A DNA stretch of 64,000 nucleotides from Hesseltinella vesiculosa (lineage: Eukaryota; Mucoromycota; Mucoromycetes; Mucorales; Cunninghamellaceae): the NCBI GenBank assembly GCA_002104935.1, contig MCGT01000013.1, forward strand, positions 558,001 through 622,000, written 5' to 3'. The translations under genes and the position numbers were made by a program. Positions within the stretch are counted from its first letter, which is position 1; every line of letters starts with the position of its first letter. The notes under the pieces are model-generated. The model ran no database searches and was not told the DNA's origin. It saw only the letters and a list, made by a program, of their open reading frames with translations. Below, piece by piece: positions 21,242 to 32,470 of the stretch.

Positions 21242-22708
21242 TCAGTATGACAGCAGTTGGCAGTCACCGCCTTCATAAATGTCGACTTTGGAGACCTTGT
21301 GGTTGCTGTTGAGGGAGGTGTAATGCTTTTTGAAGTTGACAAACCAGTCAATATGATTGCCACCAAAGCTCCAGCTCTTGTCATCGACAAGGAGACAGCC
21401 ATTATGTTTCTTGGAACTACCAGGTAGAGTCCAGCCATCGAGGGCAGGCACGTAGATTTTGGTGTTGCGCTTGATGTCATTGGCGGCAACGGTGTTGTAA
21501 GGATCGAGCGAGGTACCGTAGGCGGTAAGGCCAAATGGCTCGCTCTTGGCGTTGAGTTCCAAGAAGCAGGCATAGTTCTTGCAAGCACAGCTACCGAGAT
21601 TGACGACGGTAGACTTGCTTACCACGCCACTGCCTTCCATGACGAGGGCATCGGCAAAGGATTCGGCGACGCGTGCAATAGTGCTGCCGCCACAGGTCTT
21701 GATGGCCACTTTTTTACCCGACGTGTAGTCTTCGGGGTGAGCGGTCCAGTAATAGGTGAACTCGACGTTCTTCTTCAACACTTTCTTCTTGTCGGACGAG
21801 GAGCCTCCTTCCAAAGTTGGCTTGGGCTTCTTGGCTGCCGTTTTGGTTGCGGCGGTAGACTTGGACTTGGGAGACGAAGTGGTAGTGGTAGGCTTGGGTT
21901 TGGGGGACGAGGTGGAAGAGGCTGGCGCATTGGTGGTGGTTGGCTTGGCAGGGACCTTTTGATCATGGCCGGAGTGCTTGGCAATAGCGTGGATGATCTT
22001 GGTTGAGTGGTTTTTGGCCACAGTGGAGGAAGCAGCAGCAACGGTGGTTGTGGTGGCAGTAGCTTTCTTTTCCGAGGCAGCCTGGACCGAGCCTGGCTTG
22101 ACACAGTAAGTGCGGCCTAGGAAAAGGTTGTCACAAGCACCGCGGTTCACGTCGCTGTTGAGATCATAAAATTGACCCAGCGACAGATCGTAGGTCTGGG
22201 CCACCGATCGACAGGTGTCGCCCGTGATAACTAAGCCAAAACATGAGCGACAACTCCCTCGCCTTTTTTTTTACTTGCCTTTGTGTAATTGGCCACAACC
22301 ACCGGTCGAACCGCTTTTGCTCACGCAGTACTTTTTGCCAGGCTTCAAATTGGTACATTGGCTATTCACCTGCGTATTCCAATCGAAAAATTCAGCCAAA
22401 TGGATACCATACTTATCAACAATATCAGAGCAAACGTCACCCGGTTGCACTAGCAAAAATGAGGAATGAGTCACGACCTTGGTCTTTTTTTTTTTTCCAA
22501 AAACCATGGAATCATGGGCTGGTCTAGGCTTACCAGTGTGATATTTCTGACAGTCTTCACCGTAGCGTGCGCGAAGGTTAACCCACTGAGCTTCACCTTC
22601 AAAAGCCAAATCATATGGCTCAAGGCCACGGCTGGTCAAGGTACCATGCACAGGCAAAAAATTGGACTGGAGCAGCACTGCCGCAAGAGTGCAAATGGCC
22701 ACGCGCAT
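21242..22708 (-). CDS. Secreted LysM protein with C-terminal 3D/DPBB-like domain
   Basis: Three or more exons. A signal peptide (MRVAICTLAAVLLQSNFLPVHG) is followed by a short Cys-containing part, then two LysM-like repeats (VQPGDVCSDIVDKYGIHL...KYCVS and ITGDTCRSVAQTYDLSL...TYCVK), each with cysteines as in fungal LysM effectors. A Thr/Lys/Pro-rich linker of about 100 residues leads to a C-terminal domain with LTAYGTSLDP, TKIYVPALDGWTLPG and GNHIDWFV, resembling the 3D domain of MltA/RlpA double-psi barrels. LysM binds chitin or peptidoglycan; a role at the cell wall or as wall-remodelling enzyme is inferred. A two-LysM plus 3D combination is unusual in fungi as far as I know. The linker frame is open on both strands because of its composition. 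Confidence 0.75.
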
Positions 22709-23168
22709 TTTCGATAGATAACGAAAAAAAAAAAAAAAAGTAAAAAGAGAGGAAGGGGGGGGTGTTTAAAAGGGAGCTGAATAAAAAATAAAAATAAAAA
22801 ACGAAAGAAAAAGAGCTGGGAGGTCCTGTCCTGAGTGATAGTGGTTTTTTATGTCGTTTCCTCTTGTTCTTTTCCAATCAACGGCAGATTCCTTTGAGAA
22901 ACAAGTGATGTTCTCTTTTTTCTGTAGAGCCAAAAGTTCCAAGGTGGACCGGAGCATCCCAGTTTTCCATTCAATTTCGCGGAAGGCTCAGGCTGTGTAA
23001 CCCTGCCGTTTTGTTTTTTCATTCTTTTTCATTCTTTTTTTTATTATTATTATTATTATTTCTAGAGGCATGGTCATACAAAAAAAAAAGAGGGGCTGGT
23101 AAGAAAATACCATGGGGAATAGGAGAGAAGAAGCATAGAAACAAGAGGACATACACGAAAAAAAAAAA
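22709..23168. other. Intergenic region, no gene seen
   Basis: Promoter side of the LysM gene and 3' end of the monooxygenase gene. It contains A/T runs and a short TTA triplet array (about 23040-23059). No supported frame. Confidence 0.45.
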
Positions 23169-26100
23169 TCAGAGGGAATAGGCGTCAGCCACCAAGGACG
23201 CGGCACTGGACATATCACAATGAGGGCGTAAAAAGGCATCAAAATAGCTATCCAGCCGGTCCATGTCTGAGTCTTGCCGCAATCGAATGCGTGCTGCAAT
23301 GTATCCATCGGGCCGTAAAACGATGAGGGTGGGTGCGCCGGGTGAGGATTTGGATGGCATGGCACTGAAGGCAGTGTGGCATTGCTGGTCGTGGTCGACA
23401 TAGACCTTGTCAAGACCAAAAGGAAAGGCGGCCTGGATCATGGTGGGCGCGGTGGTCAAGAGGCAGCGGGTGATTTCGGGTTTGGAAGACGAAGTGATGT
23501 AAGCAAAGGAGAACAGCGGTGGAAGGTCGTCGGGTGGGGCGTCGACTGCGAGGACGGGGTCGTGGTGGAGCGAGGGTGGCAAGGGGCTGATCTGACTGAG
23601 ACGATGATTCTGCTCGTCCAGACTGGCTCGGCGCCAGGACAGGCTGGTGGGGGATGTTGGTGGAGAGCTCGGGGTGGTGGATATGGACGTGCGGGGGATG
23701 GAGAACGACGAACGATGAGAGAGCACAGAATAGGACGACAGCGACGTGCGCGGGTTGCTATTGGGTGAAGTGGCAAGGCTGGACGACAAGCCGATCGACA
23801 GGGACGAGCTGTTTTGGCAGCTGGGGTCGGCGACGGTGGACGCTGTGCCGGCAGAGAGAGAGGCGGCAGGCAATGTATAGAACGGAAGGGCCAATGGCCG
23901 GTGCTGCTGCTGATGGTTGGTTTCATACCGGTGAATGAATGAGTTGCTGCTGTCGAGGTAGCGCCGGATTTTCGACAGGTTGCTAAGTGTATTGTCATGG
24001 AGGAGGCTGCCACAGAAGACCAGGACGGTGAAGGAAACAGGAAGCCGGTCGGAGGGATGGGAGCTGGCCTGATCGGCCTTGATCTTGTCCAGCAGATAAA
24101 AATAGGTGGGTCGGATCACCCGCCAGCGGTCCGAGGCTTGATGCTGTGAAGAAAGTGGGGTATGAACAGCAGGCAAGGTCGTGGTGCTGAGGATGGGTAG
24201 GGGTGGGGTAGGCGACGTACGCAGCCCCTTTTTTTTGGTGCTGCTGGTGAGCTTCCCAAACGAAAACAGAGGCTTGGTGATGGCAGGTAGATGACGTTTG
24301 ACGTTGGAGAGCGAGACAGAGCCCAGGTCGTTGGGCGGTGGCGGCGTGGCGGGTGAAGAGGGGGGGATGGTCGGGCTGCTGGCTTTTTTTGGTCGGCTGT
24401 TGGGAAAGAGAGAAGACTGGGCGAGCAAGATCTGGATCATGGTATAAGGTTTGAGTTTTGGATTGGCTGCCAAGGAGCCAACGGCGCCGGGGGCTGCGGC
24501 GGTGGCCAAAGAGACGGCAGAGGGCGTAGGTAGGAGCATCTGAGTGGCGGTGGTGACGGTGTGAGAGGAAGCTGTGGACAAGGCCAGGGAATAGTTGCTG
24601 GGGTTATCCAAGTTGATGATGTTGGCTTGGAAAGGTGTGTCTGCCATCAACGTTTTCCGGTCATGCGAGTGGGTCGAGGCGCAGTTGCTGTTGCTTGTGG
24701 TATTGCTGATCGATGGTGAAGAAGGTGAAGAGGCGATCAGGGCCATGAATGCACTGCTTGCCGTCAGACCGTCATTCCATTTCGAAGCAGATTCGTCGTC
24801 AAAGGTGTCCATGAGAAGAGGCGAGGCACGCTTTTGTAGATGCAAATAGAGTTTCCAGCCGAGATTGTGTGCCTGCTCCAAGGCAAGATTACATGACAGG
24901 ATGCCAGGTGGGACCAAGGCTTGGGCAGCACCGCCCACAAAAAAGAACCGTCTGTCATGACTGAACTTGCCAGAGGTGTCATTCTCAGCTAATGAGATCG
25001 AAGAGAATAAGAAAAAAAATTGTATTTAAGGTTTTCGTTCTTTTTTTACCTTTCCAGCCAAAGAAGGTGTGGGTCTTTTTGAAATCGATATGGTATGGCT
25101 CCAGTAGTGCTTGGATATGTCGCTGAGCAACGGAGATGGGTACAGGTTCATTGACGGCCAGTCCACTCCACTGGGTTTGATGCTCGAGCATAAAATAGCG
25201 TCGTTTGCCATGACCTGTGATGGAAAAAGGTAAGCTCCAATGTAAGCCAAGGCATCTTTGTGTTACCATCGAAGCAATTGGTACGCCCTCGTGAATTTCC
25301 CTTTCTCTCTCCTGACTGTTTTCCCATTCAAACTCTAAAATAAAAAATGGCTTACCGACAGTGAAAAGGGCAAACGGACCTTTGCGGACAATGGACATTT
25401 TCTTTCCAGGGAAATTGCAATTGGCAACGGTAGCTTCGAGAGAATAAAACATGCCAGGCACCACCTGCTTTTGGCTGTGCTCCATATCTACAATGGAAAA
25501 AAAAAGTGAGTAAGCAGTAAGCAAAAGACCAAAAAAAAAAAAAAAGAACGCTGATCGCATGGACAAACAGGGGGTGGGGGGCATACCAAGGTGTTGCCGC
25601 ACAAAACTGTGTTTTCCATCGGCGGCAATGAGGAAGCGTGAAGACCAAGGCAAATGTGTTCCTTGTGATTGGATGGTGGCATGGATGATCTTCTCTTGGT
25701 GGTCTAACGCTGTCAAGGGGGTATTGTCCAAATTTGTTAATTCATGTTGATATTCAACCTGGACGCCGGCATTCGCAAGGGCAACAAGAAGGGCTTCGCA
25801 GAGGGAGCGGCTGTCGTAAGAGATGGACGCGTTGGCTTCGGACGTCATGTCGGTTTCCCATACTTGATGCTGTGGAGGCGAGGCTGCACTGTCGCGACTG
25901 CCTCGGTTGAACACTTCGAATTTCCAGTGGCGATGGCCGTCTTTGAGCATGGATTCGGACACACCCAATGTGGTCAATAACTGCACACTTCGTGGCGACC
26001 ATAAAAAAGATCTGTTTTTGGATTCTTGTGCGCTCTTCATCTTGTCTAATTACGCAAAATGCAGTGTCTAGGTAAATTTGTTCCAAAACTGGCAACTTCC

Positions 26101-26345
26101 CCACAAAAAGGGGAGTGGCCCACGTCCCCCTGTTTTTTTTCCCCGCACAGTTTTGTGATGTCTTTACCAATGATGCGTACACTCATGCCCATCTTGGTCA
26201 GGAGTAAAGCTGTATACAGACCCACTGGACCTAATCAACATGAGGAAGATTCACGGGTGAGCGTGTACACGGATCAAAAAAAATGCTGATTAAGCTTACC
26301 AGCACCAACGATGAGGACATCTGAATCACACAAGTCTGCCATCAT
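23169..26345 (-). CDS. FAD-dependent aromatic monooxygenase-like protein, aberrant
   Basis: About seven exons. The start is at 26345 (a second ATG follows directly). Exons 1-3 join to give DVLIVGAGPVGLYTALLL...GMSVRIIDK, the dinucleotide-binding GxGxxG motif, and FLIAADGKHSFVRQHLG gives the DG motif of phenol-hydroxylase-type enzymes. The GD motif region reads RFFFVGGAAQALVPPGILSCNLALEQAHNLGWKL: the Asp of GD is Gly, the next His is Gln, and the usual GQGMN is lost. The C-terminal exon then has a 250-residue Ser/Pro-rich insertion and ends in a thioredoxin-like fold (FPFGLDKVYVDHDQQ...LIVLRPDGYIAARIRL) typical of this family. It may have lost hydroxylase activity or bind FAD differently. Family call is good; function is uncertain. 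Confidence 0.7.
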
Positions 26346-26859
26346 GTATGAGCGTGTTTAACTTGGTACGGTTTATTGTGAGTAACAAAAAGAGCCAGAT
26401 ATCTATGGTGAAACGGGGAAGTGATGCAAGGAAACAAGAAGAAAAGTGGTGCAAGAAGAGAAAGAAAGAAAAACTGGTGCGGGGTTCTATTTTTCCAAAA
26501 AAAAAAAAAAAAAAAAAGGCAGACTGCGTCATGTGACACCTAGGGAGCAGGCGTGTACGACCAGTCATCGTCATCTTTGATCCGTCGCACAGCGAGGCGT
26601 TTTTGTTGACAAAAAAAAAAACTCGGAAATCTAACTGTTCATAGGTGCATGAAGAACTTTGCACGAAATTGGAACAAACCCAAAGGTGTCATGACATTTG
26701 ACATCAGAAAAAAAAGGACGATTGGACCTTGCCAGATGAGTGCAGGATCAAGCTTTTATTCTGCAGTGTGAACCAATTGCGATTTTTTTTTTTTTTTTGG
26801 GGGGGGGCACTGAAAGCCGTTGGGTACTGAAAACCGCTGGGCACAGACCACCCTTAGAA
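26346..26859. other. Intergenic region, no gene seen
   Basis: Between the monooxygenase start and the elongase stop, both minus strand. It contains a 20-base A run near 26499-26518 and T and G runs near 26780. No supported frame. Confidence 0.45.
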
Positions 26860-27846
26860 CTAATCTAATTGAGCCATGGATTTTCTTCGGAGGCGGGTGA
26901 CAGGCGCCGTAGGTTTTTGATCGTAGGTGATAGCAATGGATGCGATGGTGATGTTAATGCAGGCAGATAACAGAACACTACTAGACTGAGGACAATGAAC
27001 ACGTTGATAGGCTGTCAGAAACAAACCAGCTGCTGTCTGGACAGACTCTGTCATGATCACAAGCACCTTCAATGTCGTCTATCAAAAAAGAAAAAAAAAT
27101 GAGCGACTCCTTTGGCTCTTTTCTTCTTCTTTTACCTGGACGTGGGGCCCACATGACAGAGACAAGCAAAAGTAATAGGCGTACCGAGCAACCAACACAA
27201 GGCTCATGATGATGATGGCAGCCCTAATCCGCATTTGGAAAAAAGATGGTCAGGGGCACTTTCAAGGCTGGCTGAAAAATCAATGCTCACCCTCCAAATA
27301 TACTTTGGTCGTCTAGCCAAGACCAGAGAATCAAAGGTGCAAACATATGCTGATACCAATGCAAAAACTGAATGGGTTTCTAAGGATGTCACATTGTCAA
27401 GAAAGTAAACCCAACCTGAAATAGCCGAATCCTGGCACTTTTTCCCGCCTTACCTTTCTTAGCACAAGCACCAAAGTGTCCAGAAAAGTGCAGTAGCGTA
27501 ATAAATAGCAGGCAAAAATACCATAGAAAAATCGGCCTCGGAGTTGGTAGGGATGGCAGTGGTAATCAAAAAAAGAGATGTCAAGGTGGTGGTACATGGT
27601 CCAAGCTCCAGTGGTCCATACGCAAAAGTGGGTAAGCAGCATAGAACCATTATAGATCACAATAAAAGGATGGCCTCGGTCAATGCGACGCCGCTCAGCC
27701 ATGATCCAGCGCACATAGATCACTCCTCCAAAGTAAAGGAGCCACGACCCGTACAGGACCCACATGTTCGACAGAGGTGTTCGACCGTAAATCCATTTGA
27801 ATTCGTCCGCCCTCGTTGGCAATAGCTGATACCAATCCCAACTCAT
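26860..27846 (-). CDS. ELO-family very-long-chain fatty acid elongase-like protein
   Basis: About four exons. Exon 1 (from the ATG at 27846) has MSWDWYQLLP, several hydrophobic helices, and LRYCTFLDTLVLVLRK, which aligns with the conserved F.DT.F..LRK segment of ELO condensing enzymes. The next exon continues KPIQFLHWYQHMFAPLILWSW, giving the histidine box as HWYQH instead of HxxHH. The last exons read LVLVARYAYYFCLSLSCG and TTLKVLVIMTESVQTAAG. ELO proteins condense malonyl-CoA with acyl-CoA in the ER membrane. The upstream TTTCTTGCAG before the ATG looks like an acceptor, so a 5' UTR intron is likely. The 26860 end has an RLRRKSMAQLD tail. The altered histidine box makes activity uncertain. 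Confidence 0.8.
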
Positions 27847-28256
27847 TGCTTTTTTCAGTTGGACCTGCAAGAAAGAAAGAGGAGTTGCTTAAATAAAAAA
27901 AAAAAAATAAAGGCAAACGGGAAGATTTTCGGGTGGAAAAAGACGTCATAACGATCAAAGCGTTTGCGCGTGGCTCTCTAAAAATAAATATCGAGCGAAG
28001 AAAAATAAAATAGTCAAGGTGGTGAGTATGATTTCCTTTTTATTTGCTCAGCGACAAACGTGACAATGGCAAGGTAAAGAAAAATGAATAAACCACAGAG
28101 AAGAGAGAGAAGGGGGGGGAAGGGTGTATCAAGAAAAAAAAAGAGAAAACTATAAGTGCTAATGTGTATCGTAACCAAAAAAAAAAAAAAAAAAAGAGGG
28201 AGAGCATGGGGCAACAAGGGGAAATACTAGTAAAAAAGAAGAGAGGAGCGAGTCGT
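27847..28256. other. Intergenic region, elongase 5' side and Rab1 3' UTR
   Basis: Contains a likely 5' UTR acceptor of the elongase gene (near 27866) and the 3' UTR of the Rab gene, with A runs at 27894-27907 and 28178-28195. No supported protein frame. Confidence 0.4.
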
Positions 28257-29026
28257 TTAACAACAGCCACCAGCTTGCTTGGGTTGAACAGAGGCACCTT
28301 GACCGACCTTGACGGTGGACTTTGGCTGTTGCTGTTGCATGGTGGTGCCCATTCTATCCTTGATTTGCTTGGCCATGGTCAAGAAAGCTTGTTCGACGTT
28401 GGTGGCATCCTTGGCTGAGGTTTCCAACAAGGGAATGGACAACGAGTCGGCCAGTTCCTTGGCTTGTTCGGTATCCACCACCTTTTTATCTGTCAAGTCG
28501 CTCTTGTTGCCGACCAACAGTTTGTTGACACCTTCGGCAGCATAACGTTCAATTTCGCTGAGCCATTGCTTGACGTTGTTGAAGGAGTCTTGGTCAGTGA
28601 CATCATACACCACAATGATACCATGGGCACCGCGATAGTAAGATGAAGTGATGGTGCGGAATCGTTCTTGACCAGCAGTGTCCCACTATCCACAGCAATA
28701 AAAAAAAATATATAGTAAGTCTCCCACGTCATCTCTCTTTCCTTTTCCATAAACTAGTAAGCAGCCCCCCTCCCCCCACAAAACTCCAATCTTACAATTT
28801 GCAACTTGACAGTCTTGCCTTCCAATTCAATAGTTCTGATTTTCTACAGGTAATAAAACGGTCAGGAAAGTCATGGAAACACTTTTTTATGGCCTACAAA
28901 GTCGACACCAATAGTTGAAATGTAGCTTTCCGTGTAAGTGTCGTCAGCAAAACGGAGCAACAGACAAGACTTGCCTACGCCAGAGTCACCGATGAGAAGA
29001 AGCTTGAAGAGATAATCGCTATTCAT
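28257..29026 (-). CDS. YPT1: Rab1/Ypt1 small GTPase
   Basis: Four or so exons. N-terminus [20 protein letters not shown] is the P-loop; then [23 protein letters not shown], the switch I and RabF1 region; [20 protein letters not shown] (switch II); VGNKSDL and ETSAK (guanine-binding motifs); and a C-terminal GGCC for double geranylgeranylation. All G motifs are intact. Rab1/Ypt1 controls ER-to-Golgi traffic and autophagy initiation; the identity is inferred from the very close match to the Rab1 class. Introns lie between GVDF and KIRT and between LQI and WDTA. It is divergent from the globin gene. Confidence 0.95.
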
Positions 29027-29610
29027 GATAAACAAAAAATGACTAGGTTATCATCTGTTTTTTTTTCTATCCCTGCTTGTCGCTTTTTTTTCCATCCATG
29101 ACCTTCTGTATTCATCATCTAAAGCTTTCTATAATCTCTTTACGCATTGTCCCTTCTCCATTTGCATCATCTCTTTAAAGCACTTACTATTCAGGATTCA
29201 TTGTGGGTTACTAAAGAATTATGAAAGCAAAAGAGGATAAGAAAAAAAGAGGCGGGGAACCTTGAAAAGGTTGATGGCACTCACACTGCCATGTGATTTG
29301 TTCTCCGCCAACTGCCCATTTCATCTGCAAAATTCAGCAGTCTCTACGCGGCCATTCAATTCGCTTTGTGTCTTCCAGGCATCGGATTTTTGCCAAGTCC
29401 GCCTGCCTCAAGGTAAAATGACCAAGTTTTGGGTTTTTTGGTTTCTCTCTTTCTTTCCTTTTCCCCTGCCTCCTTTGCTCCATCACCATTGTCCCTTTTT
29501 TTTATCGAATTCTTTTATCATTTACTCAGGGTCATTGTACAATTGATTTGAGCACATTCTGCTTTTCCCAGCTTCAACTTTGTTTTTTTTCTGTATTACC
29601 GTTGTCGAGG
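29027..29610. promoter_or_regulatory. Divergent promoter, Rab1 and globin
   Basis: 584 bp between the Rab1 start and the globin start. It is pyrimidine-rich on the plus strand, typical of promoter-proximal DNA in this window. No TATA box or operator could be assigned with confidence. Confidence 0.4.
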
Positions 29611-30291
29611 ATGTCAGCCTATGACCCATTGTCTGAGAAGGGCAAGGCCATGCCGCCGCCTATGCCTGATGGGCATGATATTGACCTTGTCAGAACAAGT
29701 TGGCAAGATGTCTTGGACCAACCTCGGGAGTCGGAAACTGTATCGTCTGCACAAGTCTTTGGCTTGGCTTTTTATGACGCCCTGTTCAAGCTGAATCCGG
29801 CGGCCCGGACATTATTTGGGACAGATGTTGTCCGTCAATCGAAGATGCTGACGTATGTGATTGCGTACATTGCACGAGCGCCCATTATAGTACCACCGTC
29901 TCTACGCCATGGGTCTTGTCACTCTATCCGGGAAATCAATGCTAAAAACCATCCACGGAACGTGTCCCCTGACAGCACACAGCCTCCTACCAACCTACAA
30001 GACAATGAAGCCACCCCTGATCTGGATTCCTCATGGCTGATCGACTCCTTGCGAGAACTTGGGCAAAGACATTATTTTTACAATGTCCACCCTCAGGACT
30101 TGCTCGATGTATGGCCATCCATCGATGCAGCTTTGAAAGCCACCCTGAAAGACAAGTATACCCCTGTTATTGCTGGTGCCTGGAGAAAAACCGTCGACCA
30201 TGTCACCTATCATCTTACCTTTGGCATCAACACCCAAAGAAAGATCAGCGAAAATAAAAGGCGTCGCACCATTAGCTGTTGTACTCAATAA
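29611..30291 (+). CDS. Single-domain globin with an insertion
   Basis: Single exon, 226 residues. Helix A reads DLVRTSWQDVL; then VFGLAFYDALFKLNPAARTLFGTD, the B-C-D region with the CD-corner Phe; then VRQSKMLTYVIAYIA. After this E region come about 50 residues that match nothing (VPPSLRHGS...DLDSS), then LRELGQRHYFYNV with the likely proximal (F8) His in RH, and LKDKYTPVIAGAWRKTVDHVTYHL for helices G and H. It lacks the FAD/NAD domain of flavohaemoglobin. Its job could be NO or oxygen handling; the insertion near the E-F hinge makes heme binding worth testing. Start at 29611 is the ATG before SAYDPL. Confidence 0.75.
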   Translation: MSAYDPLSEKGKAMPPPMPDGHDIDLVRTSWQDVLDQPRESETVSSAQVFGLAFYDALFKLNPAARTLFGTDVVRQSKMLTYVIAYIARAPIIVPPSLRHGSCHSIREINAKNHPRNVSPDSTQPPTNLQDNEATPDLDSSWLIDSLRELGQRHYFYNVHPQDLLDVWPSIDAALKATLKDKYTPVIAGAWRKTVDHVTYHLTFGINTQRKISENKRRRTISCCTQ

Positions 30292-30481
30292 TAAGAATCC
30301 CCAATAAAAGGTCTCAATAGAAGAAAAAAAATTTGCAAGGTCTTGACATCTTGTGTGCTGCGTGAAACAACAGCGCAAGAGGGAGTGGCTCTGGTCGCGG
30401 TTTGAATCGGACATTGAGCCCAGCAGTGCATTGTTGTCAAGGGGAACCGACTTGAAACCCCTTCTTTTTCAAGTTCCTTTT

Positions 30482-31359
30482 ATGCTTTCCAATTTATTCA
30501 CGCCCACCAAGATCCCATTTTCTGACAAGAATGACTATTTCAAACAAGGTACCATTGCTTTACGAGCTTATTGGCTGCAACATGAGCACACTGAGGACAT
30601 GGAAATCATTCAGCAAGAAGCGCAGAACTTGACTTCGTAAGGTCTTTTTTTTTTCCATGGATCCTGATTTTATTTTTATTTTTTTTTTTAGATCCATCAG
30701 CCAGACACCCATCTTTTGTGAATTGTCCAGCTGCGTCAAACACAATCACTACCAGCCTCTTGCTTTTCCAAATCTGGTAGCCTTTGAACTGCACGATGAA
30801 ACCTACCATCGCCACATTTGCTCAGAATGCCATCGAACATTTCCCAGCGATCGCTGGCTCCGGCTGCACTGCGATGAACTTCATAACGTCATTAACAAGA
30901 TCAAGCGGGAACGTGGTGAAAAAACAGCAAGTCATTCCCCCCCCCCCAAAAAAAAAAAAGTAGACAGGTACTGACTCTCTGCCATAGTTTGCATGTTTTG
31001 TTGAGACATGTGATAAGCATTTTATCACGCCGAAAATGCGACGTCTGCATTTGATTGACAAGCACCAATACCCGAAATTCTTCCCTTTCCGCATTGTGGT
31101 TACCGGTACCCGCTCCTACGAAGAACGGCAGGAGCGCATTCGTCTGCACCATGCTCAAAAAACAGGCGGCTCTCCCTCCTCAGCTGATGCCACGCACAAT
31201 CCTCCACCCTCCAAAGATACAATGGATGTGGATGACCTGACGGATCGGCTGTCCAAAATCAAGATCCCGTCTTCCATCTCGTTTGGTCGAGGCAAAGCCG
31301 TTGCCTGGCATGGCCGTTCCCGATCCCGCTTGGCCAACATGGATACCCATCCCTTGTAG
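30482..31359 (+). CDS. C2H2 zinc-finger protein, ZNF511-like
   Basis: Three exons (30482-30639, about 30693-30919, about 30980-31359). Fingers: CELSSCVKHNHYQPLAF, then ELHDETYHRHICSECHRTF...HCDELH, then FACFVETCDKHFITPKMRRLHLIDKHQYP, a spacing typical of the ZNF511 family. The tail has SISFGRGKAVAW. The second intron again begins with GC (AAAACA|GCAAGT), carries a C run and an A run, and ends CCATAG; using it gives an unbroken frame into the third finger. ZNF511-type proteins are nuclear and poorly characterised; a precise role is not known. Confidence 0.8.
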
Positions 31360-31404
31360 ATACCTTCAAATAATAAAAAATGGAGCAAAGGATTGTCTTT
31401 ACTT

Positions 31405-32470
31405 CTAGATGCGTTGACGTTGATCTTCAACCACACGGATGATTTGGCGCATGGCGGCTTGGTCGCCGTAGCCCGAGCGACGGTCCAGCCAGAATCGGCC
31501 AGGGCTAGACTTTGGATGGGCGGCTAGGTAGGGTTTGGAGCACGTCCAGGTAAGCAAGGAGCGGGTGGAAGGCCGCAAGTCTTTCAATTGCAGGGTGGTT
31601 TGACGGGTCCGAGCAAACACGTCCATGGTGTCTATGGTGATGGTGGTGGCCGGCGTGATGGGGACCGTGGTATCCAGAATGCTTTGTTTTGGTGAATGCA
31701 GATGAATGTTGCTAATGAAAGGAGACAGCAGGTAATGAAGCGTTCCAGTAGACACGGCGCTGGCACCAAGAGCTGTATAGAGAATTTGCAGGACCACAAA
31801 TCGAGTTGTAGATTCTGAGTTGGTCAGTCAATAGTGCTTTTCTTCTTCCCCCCCCCTGTGCCCCTTTTTTTATTTATTTATTTACCGGCTAAAAACATGG
31901 ACTCTTGAATGCCGGCGGCTTGCACTAGAAGAAAAGAATGATAAAGATGCCGTCAAGCGGTTGACCGACTTTACCTGCAGGTGATTCCCATAGCAGCATC
32001 AGTGCAGGCGTAGCAATGGACGAGATCTATAACAAGGATTCAAAAAGTCAACTCTCTACCATTTTTTTTTCTCTTGATCTTACACCCAGTGTCGACACTG
32101 AAAACACTTTTGCAAGTTTTACAAGAACAGCATTGGGTGTAGTATAAATGAGTTGAAGTGCTGGTGGAACCATGTCACTTTGTGTTAAAATCAATGGAAA
32201 AGAGAAGTCCCACCAGTGTCCAAGCGGAAGTAGGCACCTGGCCGTTTTCCATCTCCGCTCTCGCCTTCCTTGGGCCCCTCATCGGTGTCGGTGATGGTGG
32301 CACCTTTTTTTTTTATTGTTTGATTTTCCACCTTGCTGGTTTTCCGCAAATCCTCCAATGTGTCTTCCTCGGAGAACGCTCGGAGATCATTTTCTTCCCA
32401 TTGTTCAAAAATAGTCCTTTGGAAGTCATGCGGCAAAAACGCAGTGCCAATGGCTGGGTGTAGGTGTGCG
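31405..32470 (-). CDS. TMEM70/TMEM186-like mitochondrial inner-membrane protein
   Basis: Reconstructed from small exons. One exon ends RLDT and joins in phase (ACTG|CA) to LQLIYTTPNAVLVKLAKVFSVSTLG, then ISSIATPALMLLWESPAVQAAG and ESTTRFVVLQILYTALGASAVSTGTLHYLLSPFISNIHL, followed by ITIDTMDVFARTRQTTLQLKDL. The LIYTTP lead, two hydrophobic segments, and the D...R....L core match the TMEM70/186/223 group, which assists respiratory-chain or ATP-synthase assembly. The N-terminus is unresolved: the upstream frame from 32436 lacks an ATG, and a splice acceptor (ATTTTCAG) near 32470 suggests a further 5' exon that I could not place. The convergent gene ZNF511 stops only 45 bp away. Confidence 0.6.

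Noticed and set aside
21737..22104. Opposite-strand open frames over the Thr/Lys/Pro-rich LysM linker
   Set aside because: Produced by biased codon composition of the linker; no motifs, no splice logic.
27397..27460. Read-through KVRREKVPGFGYFR in the ELO protein
   Set aside because: The GTAAGG donor after LRK and the CCTTAG acceptor restore the KPIQFLHWY family phrase, so this is intron sequence.
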